This document shows, in pieces, positions 1 through 5,668 of a stretch of 5,668 bases of DNA. The notes under the pieces were generated by a model. The model saw nothing but the letters and a program-made list of their open reading frames with translations. It was not told where the DNA came from and made no database searches. The DNA is from an uncultured Porphyromonadaceae bacterium (GTDB lineage Bacteria; Bacteroidota; Bacteroidia; Bacteroidales; CAMTPD01): NCBI GenBank assembly GCA_947074265.1, contig CAMTPD010000136.1, positions 1 to 5,668 of the forward strand. The letters are read 5' to 3'. The position numbers and the translations under genes are program-made. Numbering within the stretch: the first letter of the stretch is position 1; each line of letters starts with the position of its first letter.

Positions 1-1231
1 CTACCAATTTAACTTTAGGCGTAAGCAATAACTCATCTTTAAGTTGACGAGTAATGTCACGGGTAAGTTTCTGTAGTGTAGAGTAGTCATCTGTAAACAA
101 GTCGTTTAGTTCTACCTCGATAAGCATTTCGTCGTTGTTGTTTACAGTGTGAAGAGTGATGAGGTAGTTGTTGCCAAGCTCCTTGAATTGTAGCAAAATT
201 TTTTCTATTTGTATCGGAAAAATATTAACACCTTTCAGGATGATCATATCATCGCTACGTCCTTGAAATCTATCGATGCGTCGATGCGTTCTTCCACAAG
301 CACATGTGCCGGGGATAAAACGAGTAAGATCGCGTGTACGATAACGGATAAGTGGCATCGCATCTCTATTGATCGTAGTAAGTACAAGTTCTCCAATTTC
401 TCCGTCTTTGACAGGCTCTAATGTGATCGGGTCTATGATTTCGGCAATCACATAGTCTTCCCAAATATGGAGACCGTTTTGCTCTTGGCACTCAAAGGCT
501 ACTCCCGGACCATTCATTTCAGACATACCAAAGCAATTATATGCTTTTACGCCTAATAGCGATTCGATACGTTGGCGTTGTTCTTCAGAATGAGGTTCGG
601 CCCCAATAAAAAGAATGCGTAGGTTGGTGTCTTTTTTCGGATCGCATCCCATTTCTAACATTACTTCAGCCAGGCGTGTTGCATAACTAGGAATAGCATG
701 TATACATGTAGTACCAAAGTCTTGAATAAACTTAACTTGCCGTTTGCTATTTCCTGCTGCAGCCGGGACAGTAAGTGCTCCTAATCGTTCAGCTCCGTAT
801 TGAAAACCTAAACCTCCGGTAAACATTCCATAGCCGGATGTGTTTTGAAAAACATCGTTCTTACGAGCTCCTACCATATACATACAACGAGCTACTTGGC
901 TAGCCCATTCATCGAGATCTTTCTGCGTGTGAAGAACAACAGTCGGATTACCTGTAGTGCCACTTGATGAGTGTAAACGTACACATTTGTCTAGTGATAC
1001 AGCAACGAATCCGTACGGATAATTGTTGCGAAGATCATCTTTAGTTGTAAATGGTAGTTTTGTGATTTCCTCTATCGAAGAAAGTTCTTGTGGATAGTGC
1101 GGATTGTTTTGAAATAGTTTTTGATAATATGCCGAATTGAGGGCATGTTTTAGTATGCCATTTAATCTTGTAAGCTGTAGTTGCTCCAGATTTGTGCGTG
1201 GCATGGTTTCAATTTGTTCTTCAAAATACAT
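1..1231 (-). CDS. paaK: Phenylacetate-CoA ligase (PaaK family), C-terminus cut by window edge
   Basis: This cytoplasmic enzyme activates phenylacetate, or a related arylacetate, with ATP and CoA to the aryl-acetyl-CoA plus AMP and PPi. The reading frame is open for 410 codons and leaves the window without a stop; the family is usually about 430-440 residues, so only some 20-30 are missing. The ATP-binding loop SSSGTTGNPT lies at residues 88-97, the adenylate motif FGMSEMNGPG at 234-243, and YRTRD with the ribose-binding aspartate at 297-301. A CxCGR segment follows at 310-314, then GRSDDMIILKGVNIFP at 324-339, the hinge into the small C-terminal domain. The start is the first ATG, giving MYFEEQIETM; Met10 is the alternative. 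No Shine-Dalgarno is visible. A promoter lies 51 bases upstream and a terminator separates it from the acyl-CoA synthetase gene. In Bacteroidales this family is often next to indolepyruvate:ferredoxin oxidoreductase genes (recalled), which would lie beyond the left edge. The family is very sure; the exact acid is not. Confidence 0.95.
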   Translation of the reverse strand, partial: MYFEEQIETMPRTNLEQLQLTRLNGILKHALNSAYYQKLFQNNPHYPQELSSIEEITKLPFTTKDDLRNNYPYGFVAVSLDKCVRLHSSSGTTGNPTVVLHTQKDLDEWASQVARCMYMVGARKNDVFQNTSGYGMFTGGLGFQYGAERLGALTVPAAAGNSKRQVKFIQDFGTTCIHAIPSYATRLAEVMLEMGCDPKKDTNLRILFIGAEPHSEEQRQRIESLLGVKAYNCFGMSEMNGPGVAFECQEQNGLHIWEDYVIAEIIDPITLEPVKDGEIGELVLTTINRDAMPLIRYRTRDLTRFIPGTCACGRTHRRIDRFQGRSDDMIILKGVNIFPIQIEKILLQFKELGNNYLITLHTVNNNDEMLIEVELNDLFTDDYSTLQKLTRDITRQLKDELLLTPKVKLV

Positions 1232-1282
1232 AAATAAGATCAGTTTGTGTGTTGTCGTGGTGTTAGCACATATAATTTGTTG

Positions 1283-1290
1283 CAAATTTA
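1283..1290 (-). promoter_or_regulatory. Bacteroidota-type -7 promoter element for paaK
   Basis: Read on the minus strand this is TAAATTTG, a full match to the Bacteroidota -7 consensus TAnnTTTG recognised by the primary sigma factor of that phylum. It is followed by CA, as at the other two promoters in the window. There are 51 bases between the element and the paaK start codon, a reasonable leader length. I find no clear TTTG at the -33 position, which is the weak point. It lies just beyond the terminator of the upstream gene, so paaK probably has its own transcript. Confidence 0.6.
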
Positions 1291-1321
1291 AAAAATATAT
1301 AGATTTAAGGTAGTCTTTTGT

Positions 1322-1365
1322 ATAAAAAGAAAGGGATATGACTGATATTACATGTCATATCCCTT
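1322..1365 (-). terminator. Intrinsic terminator of the acyl-CoA synthetase gene
   Basis: The 12-base arms AAGGGATATGAC (1331-1342) and GTCATATCCCTT (1354-1365) are perfect reverse complements around an 11-base loop. On the minus strand the hairpin is followed directly by TCTTTTTATA, a T-rich tail, and it begins 24 bases past the end of the acyl-CoA synthetase gene. This is the layout of a rho-independent terminator. On the plus strand the hairpin is followed by ATTATTAAAG, which is a poor T-tract, and no plus-strand gene ends here, so it is probably one-directional. Confidence 0.88.
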
Positions 1366-1389
1366 ATTATTAAAGGTTTCTAAATAGCT

Positions 1390-3045
1390 TTATTGGTATA
1401 GAAAGCGTTTGATGCTGCGTTTAGGAGTTTTTTCAAACTCTTCTGTCATAATACGAACATCGGAAATTCTACTATATGCCGGCAACTCGTTGTTCAGAGT
1501 TTTGATATGACTTTTCATATAGTTTTCTGCATCATCGATATTTACACCTTCGTGTTTTAGCAGTTCAATATCGGGATAGATCAAAGCGACAAGTTTACCG
1601 CCTTTATCTACAACAAGAGACTCTGCTACGCAAGGTAGATTATTGATCTTGTCTTCTATTTCTTCCGGATAAATGTTTTGCCCGGAAGGACCAAGAATCA
1701 TTGTTTTACTTCTGCCTTTGATAAAAATAAAGCCATCAGTGTCAATTATACCAAGATCGCCTGTTTTCATCCATCCGTCTGAGGTGAAGGTTGCGGCTGT
1801 TGCTTCCGGATTTTTATAATAGCCTAACATGACGTTCATGCCTCGCACCTGAATCTCACCAACTTTATTAGCCGGATCTTCGGAGTCGATTCGAACTTCC
1901 ATGCGATCGACAACTCTTCCGCACGAACCCTTTTTAAATGTATCCCATTGCTCGTAAGAGATTAGTGGTCCGCATTCTGTCATTCCATAACCAACTGTAT
2001 ATCTAAAGTTGATTGAGCAAAGGAAATCTTCAACATCTTTATTTAAACCTGCGCCGCCAACAACAATTTCTTCGAAATTATTGCCGAATGCATTGTTTAG
2101 TTTATCTCCAATTATTTCGAGTAATTTCGTGTCAATAAATGGAACTTTCATTAGCATCTTCATCCATGGTTTTTCCAATTCAGGGAAGACTTTGTTTTTG
2201 ACAATCTTCTCGATGATAAGTGGAACTGCCAGAATCAATTTTGGACGAATTGCGGAGAAAGATTCTGCAATGATCTTTGGCGATGGTGTGCGAGTAAGAA
2301 AATGAACGTGACACCCTTTGTTGAATGAATTCAAAATCTCAAAAGCCAAACCATACATATGTGCCATTGGAAGCATGCACACGATATTTGATCCCGAATC
2401 GATGAATTGAAGGTTGTCTTCTGCAAACTTCGTATTTGACCAAAGACTGCGGTAAGGAAGCATTACACCTTTAGCAAATCCGGTAGTCCCTGATGTGTAG
2501 TTAAGAACTGCAAGTTCATCTGGTTGTTCAATATGATATTTAACATTTTCAGGCTTAAAGCTTTTCGGATATTTGTGACCGAAGGCTTCATTGATATGAT
2601 TCAATAAATCTTGAATGCCATTAATTCTGCTTTTGAGTAGCGTAAAGTCGTTAAGTAGCATAAATACGTCTACATCTGGCATTTGAGATTCGTTTAGATT
2701 TTCCCATACACCATCCCCTACAAAGAAAAACTTTGCTTCAGAGTGATTGACAATGTGATGAATATTGTCTGGCTTAAACTCATGAAGGATCGGAACTGCA
2801 ACAGCACCGTATGAGAGTATACCAAAGAAAGCTATTGCCCAGTTGGAAGAGTTGCGTCCTGCCAAAGCTACTTTGTCACCTTTCTTAATTCCTGCTTTTT
2901 CAAGAAGTATATGTATCTTTTCGATACGACGAGCTACATCTTTGTAGTGATAAGTGGCTCCTTTGTAATCAGAAAATGCAGGCAAATCCCAATGGTCTTT
3001 AATCCCATTTTCGATTAGTCCCAAAAAGCGACATTTACTATCCAT
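1390..3045 (-). CDS. Long-chain fatty acid-CoA ligase (AMP-forming acyl-CoA synthetase)
   Basis: This member of the AMP-binding (ANL) superfamily is 551 residues and complete. It is expected to activate a fatty acid with ATP to an acyl-adenylate and pass it to CoA, in the cytoplasm or at the membrane face, feeding lipid synthesis or recycling of exogenous fatty acids. Motifs in order: ATP-binding loop YTSGTTGFAKG at 183-193; GYGMTE at 352-357; TGDLG at 428-432 with the ribose-contacting Asp430; and KGRSKTMILGPSGQNIYPEE at 443-462, the hinge and start of the C-terminal domain. Oddly, the C-terminal motif reads TPKRSIKRFLY (540-550), so a serine (Ser544) sits where most relatives have the catalytic lysine. 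The large domain resembles the bacterial long-chain type rather than acetyl-CoA synthetase. It starts at ATG with MDSKCRFLGL and has no Shine-Dalgarno. A promoter lies 29 bases upstream and a hairpin terminator follows the gene. The superfamily is certain; chain-length preference cannot be read from the sequence. Confidence 0.93.
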   Translation of the reverse strand: MDSKCRFLGLIENGIKDHWDLPAFSDYKGATYHYKDVARRIEKIHILLEKAGIKKGDKVALAGRNSSNWAIAFFGILSYGAVAVPILHEFKPDNIHHIVNHSEAKFFFVGDGVWENLNESQMPDVDVFMLLNDFTLLKSRINGIQDLLNHINEAFGHKYPKSFKPENVKYHIEQPDELAVLNYTSGTTGFAKGVMLPYRSLWSNTKFAEDNLQFIDSGSNIVCMLPMAHMYGLAFEILNSFNKGCHVHFLTRTPSPKIIAESFSAIRPKLILAVPLIIEKIVKNKVFPELEKPWMKMLMKVPFIDTKLLEIIGDKLNNAFGNNFEEIVVGGAGLNKDVEDFLCSINFRYTVGYGMTECGPLISYEQWDTFKKGSCGRVVDRMEVRIDSEDPANKVGEIQVRGMNVMLGYYKNPEATAATFTSDGWMKTGDLGIIDTDGFIFIKGRSKTMILGPSGQNIYPEEIEDKINNLPCVAESLVVDKGGKLVALIYPDIELLKHEGVNIDDAENYMKSHIKTLNNELPAYSRISDVRIMTEEFEKTPKRSIKRFLYQ

Positions 3046-3074
3046 ATTCTATATGATTTAAAAAATTACACGTG

Positions 3075-3082
3075 CAAATTTA
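3075..3082 (-). promoter_or_regulatory. Bacteroidota-type -7 promoter element for the acyl-CoA synthetase gene
   Basis: The minus strand reads TAAATTTG followed by CA, a full match to TAnnTTTG. It lies 29 bases ahead of the ATG. A TTG on the same strand lies only 13 bases further upstream, too close for a normal -33 box (about 19-21 bases), so the -33 element is unclear. The near-palindrome TTACACGTGCAA (3066-3077) overlaps the expected transcription start and could bind a regulator. Confidence 0.58.
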
Positions 3083-3286
3083 ACTATTAATATAACAAGT
3101 CATGATAGGTTTGTAGCTGCCTATTTTATAAGGTTTGTTGTTGTTTTTAGTATTATTTATATAACGTCTGAGATTTGTTAGGTTTTGTAGTCATTCAAAA
3201 TGAAAGATTAAAACCTGTTGTCCTTTGGAATTGATTGATTAAGCATCGCTTTTTGTTAAGAAGTGGCGTAAAAAGGAGATAGGAGA

Positions 3287-3306
3287 TATTCTAGTTAATT
3301 AGAATA
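3287..3306. promoter_or_regulatory. Inverted repeat, candidate operator upstream of umuC
   Basis: The sequence TATTCTA-GTTAAT-TAGAATA is a perfect 7-base inverted repeat with a 6-base centre. It ends 30 bases before the umuC -7 element, so it falls at roughly -60 to -45 relative to the likely transcription start. This size and symmetry suit a dimeric DNA-binding protein, and the gene downstream is of a type usually under DNA-damage control. It matches no operator I know. In such AT-rich DNA a repeat of this length can occur by chance, so the functional reading is inference. Confidence 0.35.
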
Positions 3307-3336
3307 CATTAAATGGGAGCGAACTTTCATTTTATC

Positions 3337-3344
3337 TAAATTTG
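3337..3344 (+). promoter_or_regulatory. Bacteroidota-type -7 promoter element for umuC
   Basis: TAAATTTG followed by CA matches TAnnTTTG in full and leaves 36 bases to the umuC ATG. A TTG at 3342 that opens the longest possible umuC frame lies inside this element, which argues that the longer frame is not the real protein. No convincing -33 TTTG is seen. This promoter probably also serves the antiporter gene behind umuC. Confidence 0.6.
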
Positions 3345-3380
3345 CATCTTATTAAAAAGAACTTTATTTGTAGCTCTCAG

Positions 3381-4640
3381 ATGATCGGACTGCTTGATTG
3401 TAATAACTTTTATGTTTCATGCGAAAGGATGTTTAATCCATCGTTGCGAAATAAACCTGTCGTTGTTTTAAGTAATAATGACGGATGTGTTGTTGCCCGC
3501 AGTAATGAATCGAAAATATTAGGTATACCAATGGGTGTGCCGGTATTTAAAATTCGAGAATTAATAAAGCGATATGATATAAAAGTTCTTTCTTCAAATT
3601 ATGAGTTGTATGGAGACATGTCTTCACGGGTAATGACGCTCTTGTACAAGCATGCACCTGCAGTGGAAGTTTATTCAATTGATGAAGCTTTTATTGATTT
3701 GAGTAATACACATATAGGTGCTTACGAGTTTGCTGCCAACTTGAAAAAAATTGTAGAACAATCGGTTGGTATTCCGGTAGGAGTGGGTGTAGGCAAAACC
3801 AAGACACTTGCAAAACTAGCAAATGTTTTTGCTAAGAAAAATGCTTCGACATTAGGAGTCTTCGTATTGGAACAAGATTTACAATATTACTCGGATGTGT
3901 TTATGCTTCCTGTTGATGAGATTTGGGGGGTGGGGCGTAGGTCTCGTAATTTTTTGCAAAATAATGGAAAGCATACGGTTGCAGATTATTACAACGCTTC
4001 TCGGTCTTGGATCAAAAAATATCTCACAGTAGCTGGCGAACGTACATGGCTCGAACTTCATGGTGAATCTTGCATTGATATAGATGTCGATATAGATCAA
4101 CGAAAAAGTATATGTACTTCTCGAAGTTTCGGTTCTGTGGTGAAGTTGAAACAAGAACTGGAGGAAGCTCTCGCTTATTTTGCCGATTCTTGTGCAATGA
4201 AGCTGAGGCGGCAAAGACAGTTGGCTCGTAGTATGTATGTCTTTATATATACAAACCGATTTGTTCAGGATGCATATTATAATGGTGGTATTACAGTAAA
4301 GTTGCCTGTAGCAACAAATGATTCTGCTGAATTAATAAAATATGCAAGAGAAGCCCTTTCACGTACTTTTAAAGAAGGATTAGGTTATAAAAAGGCCGGA
4401 GTTATTGTGTTTGATTTAGTCTCTGATGCAATAATACAAGGAAACTTATTTGATCCTATTTCAAGAGACAAACAAAAAGTATTAGCCGAAGTCGTAGATA
4501 AAATAAATAGGACTCAGGGGAAAGGAACAATAACTTCAGCACTCCAAGGTAATTTGAATGGGTGGAAATTAAAACGAGAAAATCTTACTCCGGCCTATTC
4601 TACAAATATTCATGAGATAATAACAGTAAAGACAAATTAA
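3381..4640 (+). CDS. umuC: Y-family DNA polymerase, UmuC (Pol V catalytic subunit type)
   Basis: This is a translesion DNA polymerase that copies past damaged bases with low fidelity. The product is 419 residues, close to E. coli UmuC (422). The palm opens with [15 protein letters not shown], with metal-binding Asp6 and the aromatic pair Phe10-Tyr11 (Tyr11 the likely steric gate against ribonucleotides). SIDEAFID at 99-106 supplies Asp101 and Glu102. [16 protein letters not shown] at 133-148 is the conserved palm segment, IWGVGRRS at 181-188 the thumb helix-hairpin-helix, and SICTSRSFG at 243-251 opens the little-finger domain. QGNLFD at 353-358 is a sliding-clamp-binding motif, and the tail from about 370 fits the UmuC C-terminal domain (DUF4113). 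I chose the ATG at 3381 because family members begin just before the first catalytic Asp; a TTG at 3342 would add 13 unrelated residues and overlaps the promoter. No umuD is adjacent, although Pol V needs processed UmuD, so the partner must be elsewhere or the enzyme works alone. The antiporter gene begins 6 bases downstream. Confidence 0.96.
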   Translation: MIGLLDCNNFYVSCERMFNPSLRNKPVVVLSNNDGCVVARSNESKILGIPMGVPVFKIRELIKRYDIKVLSSNYELYGDMSSRVMTLLYKHAPAVEVYSIDEAFIDLSNTHIGAYEFAANLKKIVEQSVGIPVGVGVGKTKTLAKLANVFAKKNASTLGVFVLEQDLQYYSDVFMLPVDEIWGVGRRSRNFLQNNGKHTVADYYNASRSWIKKYLTVAGERTWLELHGESCIDIDVDIDQRKSICTSRSFGSVVKLKQELEEALAYFADSCAMKLRRQRQLARSMYVFIYTNRFVQDAYYNGGITVKLPVATNDSAELIKYAREALSRTFKEGLGYKKAGVIVFDLVSDAIIQGNLFDPISRDKQKVLAEVVDKINRTQGKGTITSALQGNLNGWKLKRENLTPAYSTNIHEIITVKTN

Positions 4641-4646
4641 ATACAA

Positions 4647-5668
4647 ATGCAGGAACAATTAAAACATCAACCCAACCCTTGGGCACTAATACCTTTGTTG
4701 GTATTCTTAGTGTCGTATGTTGTAATATCAATTATTGCACAAGACTTTTATAAAATGCCTATTACGGTAGCGTTCGGACTTTCTTCTATCGTAGCGATTA
4801 TGATGTCGAAAGGTGGAAAGTTGGCACAACGAATCGAGTTGTTCTGTAAAGGTGCGGCAAATCATAATATAATGTTGATGATTATGATTTTCATCTTAGC
4901 AGGAGCTTTCGCACAAACAGCTAAAAGCATGGGGGCTATTGATGCAACGGTAAATTTAGCTTTATCAATCTTGCCGGAGCAATTGTTGGCTGCTGGTATA
5001 TTTATAGCTGCTTGTTTTATTTCAATATCTGTAGGTACTTCTGTAGGTACAATTGTTGCATTGGCTCCTGTTGCAGTAGGTATTGCTTCAAAAACAGATA
5101 TTAGTACGGCGCTAATGGTAGGAGTTGTCGTGAGTGGTGCTATGTTTGGGGATAACTTATCATTTATTTCAGATACAACGATCGTTGCAACACGTACACA
5201 AGGTTGTAAAATGGCCGATAAGTTTAAAGTAAATATTCGTATTGCTTTACCTATTGCAATAATTGTGACATTACTTTATATTTTCATAGGTCAAAGTATG
5301 AATACAACGTATCAGACAGGACCCATTGAATGGATCAAAGTTGTTCCATATTTGGCAGTATTGGTCGGAGCTGTAGCTGGTGTTAATGTATTAGCAGTAT
5401 TGGTAATGGGTATTTTATTATCTGGAACAGTAGGGCTGATTTCAGGTAGTTTCTCATTGTGGGATTGGACTGCTGCAATGGGAGCAGGTATAAATGGAAT
5501 GGGAGAGTTGGTTATTGTTACAATACTAGCAGGTGGTATGCTTGAAATGATTCGTTATAATGGCGGCATTGATTGGATAATTCAGAAACTAACGTCCCGA
5601 ATATCCTCGACACGAGGGGCCGAATTTAGTATTGGAGCATTGGTTAGTTTTGCAAACTTATGTACAGC
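4647..5668 (+). CDS. nhaC: NhaC-family Na+/H+ antiporter, C-terminus cut by window edge
   Basis: This inner-membrane transporter is expected to exchange sodium for protons. The frame is open for 340 codons to the window edge; the family is usually about 430-480 residues, so roughly a quarter is missing. The first hydrophobic segments are at about 12-31 and 38-53, with further ones at about 76-91, 112-130, 133-147, 154-167, 198-214, 232-266 and 286-300. The family hallmark GAMFGDNLSFISDTTI at 164-179, followed by ATRTQGC, is intact, as is the glycine-rich SVGTSVGTIVALAP at 128-141. There is no signal peptide beyond the first membrane segment. It starts at ATG with MQEQLKHQPN, only 6 bases after the umuC stop, with neither a promoter nor a Shine-Dalgarno between, so it is probably read from the umuC transcript. 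Some NhaC-family proteins exchange other substrates (for example malate/lactate), so the ion specificity is inferred; the family is sure. Confidence 0.93.
   Translation, partial: MQEQLKHQPNPWALIPLLVFLVSYVVISIIAQDFYKMPITVAFGLSSIVAIMMSKGGKLAQRIELFCKGAANHNIMLMIMIFILAGAFAQTAKSMGAIDATVNLALSILPEQLLAAGIFIAACFISISVGTSVGTIVALAPVAVGIASKTDISTALMVGVVVSGAMFGDNLSFISDTTIVATRTQGCKMADKFKVNIRIALPIAIIVTLLYIFIGQSMNTTYQTGPIEWIKVVPYLAVLVGAVAGVNVLAVLVMGILLSGTVGLISGSFSLWDWTAAMGAGINGMGELVIVTILAGGMLEMIRYNGGIDWIIQKLTSRISSTRGAEFSIGALVSFANLCT

Larger units (their letters stand above)
3046..3380. other. Divergent intergenic region without a gene
   Basis: These 335 bases separate the minus-strand acyl-CoA synthetase gene from the plus-strand umuC. 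They are strongly AT-rich with many stops in all frames, and I see no credible small gene or RNA gene. They hold the -7 elements of both flanking genes, an inverted repeat upstream of umuC, a bulged hairpin around 3180-3216, and one further forward match to the -7 consensus at 3106-3113. No umuD-like reading frame is present, nor a CTG-N10-CAG or GAAC-N4-GTTC LexA box. Confidence 0.75.

Noticed and set aside
209..421. Plus-strand 70-codon open frame
   Set aside because: It lies wholly inside the well-supported paaK gene on the other strand and shows no recognisable domain; it is a shadow frame.
1331..1365. Hairpin as a two-way terminator or a transposon end
   Set aside because: Only the minus-strand side has a T-rich tail, no plus-strand gene ends here, and there is no transposase or target duplication nearby.
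2009..2305. Plus-strand 98-codon open frame, rich in Ser, Ile and Phe
   Set aside because: It is the complement of the coding strand of the acyl-CoA synthetase, has no promoter element, and its composition reflects antisense reading of that gene.
3342..3380. TTG start giving a 432-residue UmuC
   Set aside because: The TTG lies inside the -7 promoter element and the added 13 residues precede the conserved UmuC N-terminus; the ATG at 3381 fits the family.
4075..4098. Short internal repeat GATATAGAT-GTC-GATATAGAT in umuC
   Set aside because: It encodes an alternating Ile/Asp stretch at a place where UmuC proteins are normally acidic, so protein constraint explains it; no further copies were seen.
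3879..4214. Minus-strand 111-codon open frame
   Set aside because: It is antisense to the conserved middle of umuC and has no promoter or family resemblance.

Overview
The window looks like an ordinary chromosomal stretch of an AT-rich member of the Bacteroidota, most likely of the order Bacteroidales. The grounds are as follows. The encoded proteins resemble the Bacteroidales versions of their families. None of the four gene starts has a Shine-Dalgarno sequence. Three of the four genes are preceded by the Bacteroidota-type -7 promoter element TAnnTTTG, here always as TAAATTTGCA. The taxonomic call is inference from recall, not from a search.

Layout: two adenylate-forming CoA ligase genes lie on the minus strand. 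A phenylacetate-CoA ligase (paaK) starts at 1231 and runs off the left edge. A 551-residue long-chain acyl-CoA synthetase occupies 3045 to 1390. A strong hairpin terminator at 1322-1365 and a separate promoter ahead of paaK suggest that the two are transcribed separately although they point the same way. A 335-bp divergent intergenic region (3046-3380) follows. It carries a promoter for each side, an inverted repeat that may be an operator, and no gene.

On the plus strand, umuC (3381-4640) encodes a Y-family DNA polymerase with its catalytic acidic residues and its clamp-binding motif intact, but with no umuD beside it. Six bases after its stop codon begins an NhaC-type Na+/H+ antiporter gene that runs off the right edge; the two are probably co-transcribed.

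The genes do not form one evident pathway. The ligases activate organic acids to CoA thioesters (arylacetates and fatty acids), UmuC copies past DNA lesions, and NhaC handles ion and pH balance. I see no rRNA or tRNA gene, CRISPR array, insertion sequence, attachment site or origin, and no sign of a novel multi-gene system. The points most worth a second look are a serine where the acyl-CoA synthetase should carry its catalytic lysine, the umuC-nhaC pairing without umuD, and the inverted repeat upstream of umuC.
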